This document shows, one piece after another, positions 61,601 through 63,990 of a stretch of 63,990 bases of DNA. Made by a program: the position numbers and the translations under genes. The stretch lies in NCBI GenBank assembly GCA_036897485.1, contig JAYMTF010000048.1, forward strand, positions 1 to 63,990, written 5' to 3'. Source of the DNA: Pelargonium nanum. Its lineage: Eukaryota; Streptophyta; Magnoliopsida; Geraniales; Geraniaceae. Below the pieces are notes generated by a model. The model searched no databases. It was not told where the DNA came from and was given only the letters and a program-made list of their open reading frames with translations. Each line of letters begins with the position of its first letter. Positions within the stretch are counted from its first letter, which is position 1.

Positions 61601-63990
61601 ATGACCACATCAACAGGAAGGACGACAAGAGTGATTGGCTGGTATCATTCACATCCTCACATTACAGTTCTTCCATCTCATGTTGGTAAGTGTTGACTAC
61701 TATTATAGTTTGTGGTAGATATTATCAACACACATATATGAGCTAAGAGTATGTAAGGAGAGTTTCTTGGAATGTTTTGTATAAAAGGATGATTAATTTG
61801 ATTTGTGACTGAGCTCTATGGTTCTTTAGTGAATTTGGTTATGTATCTATTAGTAATGGTATCAATTGTAAGCTGAACCAATATTTTTGTTTGGAATAAC
61901 TTCAACTATTTGGTTCACACTGTTTGGACACCACGAATAACAGTGGTTCTTTTCTGATGCACTTTTTGATGTAAATGCCAATTTTAGAAATTAAGGCATA
62001 CTTATGTCTTCTACCTTCTGCAGATGTACGAACACAGGCAATGTATCAACTTCTAGATTCTGGGTTCATAGGGCTTATATTTTCCTGTTTTACTGAGGAT
62101 GTTAACAAGGTATGTCTCAAATGCAAAACTGATCTGTTGATGATGTATGTTGTCCCAGCTGATTCAGAATATGCTTTTTTTCTTTCTTTCTTTTAGATGG
62201 GAAGAATACAAGTCATTGCTTTCCAGTCCTCAGATGGGAAACAGAATCATGCGCTAAGACCTATTTCTCTTTCTCCTGTAAGTAGAAGTCCAGTTATAGA
62301 TATTGAATCATCGTCATGTTCCTCTGATGCTTCACTAAGATCTGGTTCTACAAGAGTTGAAAACCTTGAACAAGACACCGGAGATTCAAGAGCAGCTGGG
62401 GTTATGAAGGTAGAGAACATGGTTCTAAGAGTTGGAATTTTAACATATATATATGGCTTGATGTGATTAATGGTGGCTCAAAAAACAGAAGATTTTTTTA
62501 GGAAGCAACGAACTTTATGGATGACAGAGAATTCTAAATTTATTTTTGTGTTCATCATGGTGCTTCACTTGAATATTGAAGTAAGAAGGGTCCTTAGCAT
62601 GCTATCATTCTGATGGAGCAAAGTCTTTTGGTCACATCTTAATAATCTTATATGCTGAACTCATTAGGTCTCAACTTTTAGTGTATATTGAAATTCTTAT
62701 GCTTGGCCTCACTTCATATGCTCATCTCTTCATGCATTGGAAACTTAGGTTTGTATGTCCAGAAATCTTATTCCTTTTAAATTTTAATTCTCAAGTAATC
62801 ATAAAGTTGTCATAGTAGTTCAATCCTGATCATAATAACTAACCATTTGATCAGCACACTGTAATTTCATAGCATGAAGAATTGAAGGAATATGTTGGCT
62901 GATACTTAGTAATTGGGTGGATTTTTTTTTCTTTTCTGATTTTGATCCAAGTTGGACCTATTGTGTTGGTAATTGTGATTTCTAATCTGTTTGCTATATG
63001 GATGAGCTCCTCAACTCACTGGATGTATTTTCTAGGAATGGTGCGACCTTATGAATATTTGTTGTCTCTTAAGATTATCTTTTCTTATGTTTTGTGCTTC
63101 AATTATGAGAATAATGATATCTATCTTTGTTATTTTTATTCACTGTGTTTAACAAAATTTAATATGCTAGGGTGGAAGAAAATCTTCTGACTTGGGAGGG
63201 TTCTTGGCAAATGCTGATGCCAACTATCTAGGGAGGGAAAGAATTGGAGGAAATTACCATACTGAAAATAGAGATAATGCCATTGTAGATATAGACCCTT
63301 TGGATATGTCTGAAAGTATGCAAGAAGCAATGTACCGTTCAAATTTGGACATGAGGTATATATGACAATTCACTCTGTTGCTTGATAAGTTGATATCCCT
63401 GTACTTTATTCCTTATACTAATTGTGTTGTTTATTGTTACCTACTTAAACAAGAACTTATGCCACACGTGCTGGTTTGTGTTTTTGGCATTAATTTATCC
63501 CAAGTCACAATCGTATTCACGAATCTCTGGGATTTTGTTTATTTATTGTTAATCTGTTGTGAAACTTCGGTCCTCATGCGCATCATTCTGCTAGCTTCTT
63601 CATCTCAATTTCCCATTTAACGTAGGTTTTCTTTTTGCCTATTGTGACAATCATTAGTTGAACTTTAGTAGATTCTTTGTGGATATGACATGACTTTCAG
63701 TTTTGTACTGTGTTCTCTACCATCTTGTTCTAACCAATACTGATTCTTTTCACTGCCTATTTTTTAACTAGCCCTTTCTCATTTTGTTTTATTATATATT
63801 TATTTTCTTAGCTTAATACTTGGACCATTTGTCTGCGGATAGTGGTGCAGAGTATGTTCGGAAAGAAATTCCTTTGCTTGTTTTGCCGAGCTCGTCTCTA
63901 CTTCAGCTTGATTCTCCATTAATTTCATTCACCGATTTGCAACATGTGTTATATGAAGAGGAGCGGGCAGCATATAACCAAGCCATTTTG
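58689..63990 (+). CDS. BRCC36A-like: BRCC36 Lys63-specific deubiquitinase, cut by window end
   Basis: A zinc metalloprotease of the JAMM/MPN+ class that cleaves Lys63-linked ubiquitin in DNA-repair and BRISC-type complexes. Exons seen: 58689-58799, 60901-61026, 61598-61685, 62024-62109, 62197-62409, 63171-63355, 63843-63990. The first 319 codons are present; the C-terminal helical part lies beyond the edge. The start MSLTAVKMSEDVWLTCLTHA matches the plant family. The catalytic set is complete: glutamates in TETEEIMGLLLGDIE (26/27), then HSHPHITVLPSHVD with His96, His98 and Asp109. The Ser-rich insert (residues about 165-240) is as in Arabidopsis. Intron 2 begins ATATCCTT and ends AC, a U12 AT-AC intron, needed to keep the RMTTSTGRTTR frame. 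Confidence 0.95.
59760..60112 (-). mobile_element. LINE reverse-transcriptase 3' fragment, antisense in BRCC36 intron 1
   Basis: Read on the minus strand from 60111, over 50 codons stay open with RPAMLNDTECWAPKRL, KMRILGRMCGNTRKDEIR and similar. This is the signature of the C-terminal end of plant LINE (RTE-like) ORF2 proteins. After a stop, further pieces recur in shifted frames (RPKLTWKVVRKDM). It is a dead, 5'-truncated remnant. Confidence 0.7.
61027..61597 (+). other. U12-type AT-AC intron of BRCC36
   Basis: The 5' site GAA|ATATCCTTAA is the minor-spliceosome consensus. The 3' end is TTATATCAC|AGA. A branch-like ACTTAAC lies about 10-15 bases from the end. No GT near 61026 gives the right frame; splicing AT to AC joins GAA to AGA ATG ACC exactly. 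Confidence 0.9.

Overview
The window is nuclear DNA from a plant, almost certainly a eudicot. Genes are split by AT-rich introns, and coding exons are more GC-rich than the DNA between them. The proteins are plant-type: a BOR borate exporter, DUF642 and DUF674 proteins, a TSO1-like CXC factor, a CC-NBS-LRR receptor and a (6-4) photolyase. There are no operons, CRISPR arrays or bacterial features. I joined exons by hand from splice sites and family resemblance. Every multi-exon model listed closes to a whole number of codons.

Layout, left to right. 1-2.3 kb: AT-rich intergenic DNA. 2.3-7.2 kb (+): BOR4-like borate transporter, 657 aa, with a leader intron. 8.0 kb (+): conserved 115-aa plant protein of unknown function. 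11.8 kb: a 321-bp MITE with long inverted repeats and a 9-bp target duplication. 12.5-15.0 kb (+): secreted DUF642 protein. 15.3-18.1 kb (-): two DUF674 copies, one an internal-deletion remnant and one with an in-frame stop. 19.3 kb (+): intronless SKP1-like gene. 20.9-24.9 kb (+): (6-4) photolyase UVR3. 25.9-29.2 kb (+): cytochrome c oxidase subunit 5b. 29.2-34.7 kb: AT-rich gene desert. 34.7-37.7 kb (+): acyl-protein thioesterase-like hydrolase. 38.5-43.1 kb (-): TSO1-like CXC transcription factor. 44.5-49.3 kb (+): PWP2, a ribosome-biogenesis WD40 protein. 50.3-52.2 kb (-): mitochondrial monothiol glutaredoxin S15. 54.0-54.5 kb (+): small LEA-like protein. 54.8-57.4 kb (-): intronless CC-NBS-LRR gene. 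58.7 kb to the edge (+): BRCC36 deubiquitinase, cut by the window end.

The genes do not form one pathway. Most are single-copy housekeeping genes: mitochondrial respiration and Fe-S supply (COX5b, GRXS15), DNA repair (UVR3, BRCC36), ribosome assembly (PWP2) and ubiquitin ligases (SKP1-like). Their neighbourhood recalls several duplicated Arabidopsis segments, so this looks like an ancestral, largely unfractionated gene order. The fast-evolving parts are the DUF674 pair, the NBS-LRR gene and the small transposon remnants.

The strongest unusual observations are a U12-type AT-AC intron that supplies the correct reading frame in BRCC36, a GC-AG intron in the TSO1-like gene, the MITE with its 9-bp duplication, and the two different decay routes of the DUF674 pair. 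Promoter motifs also fit gene function: telo-boxes at PWP2 and a site II cluster at GRXS15.
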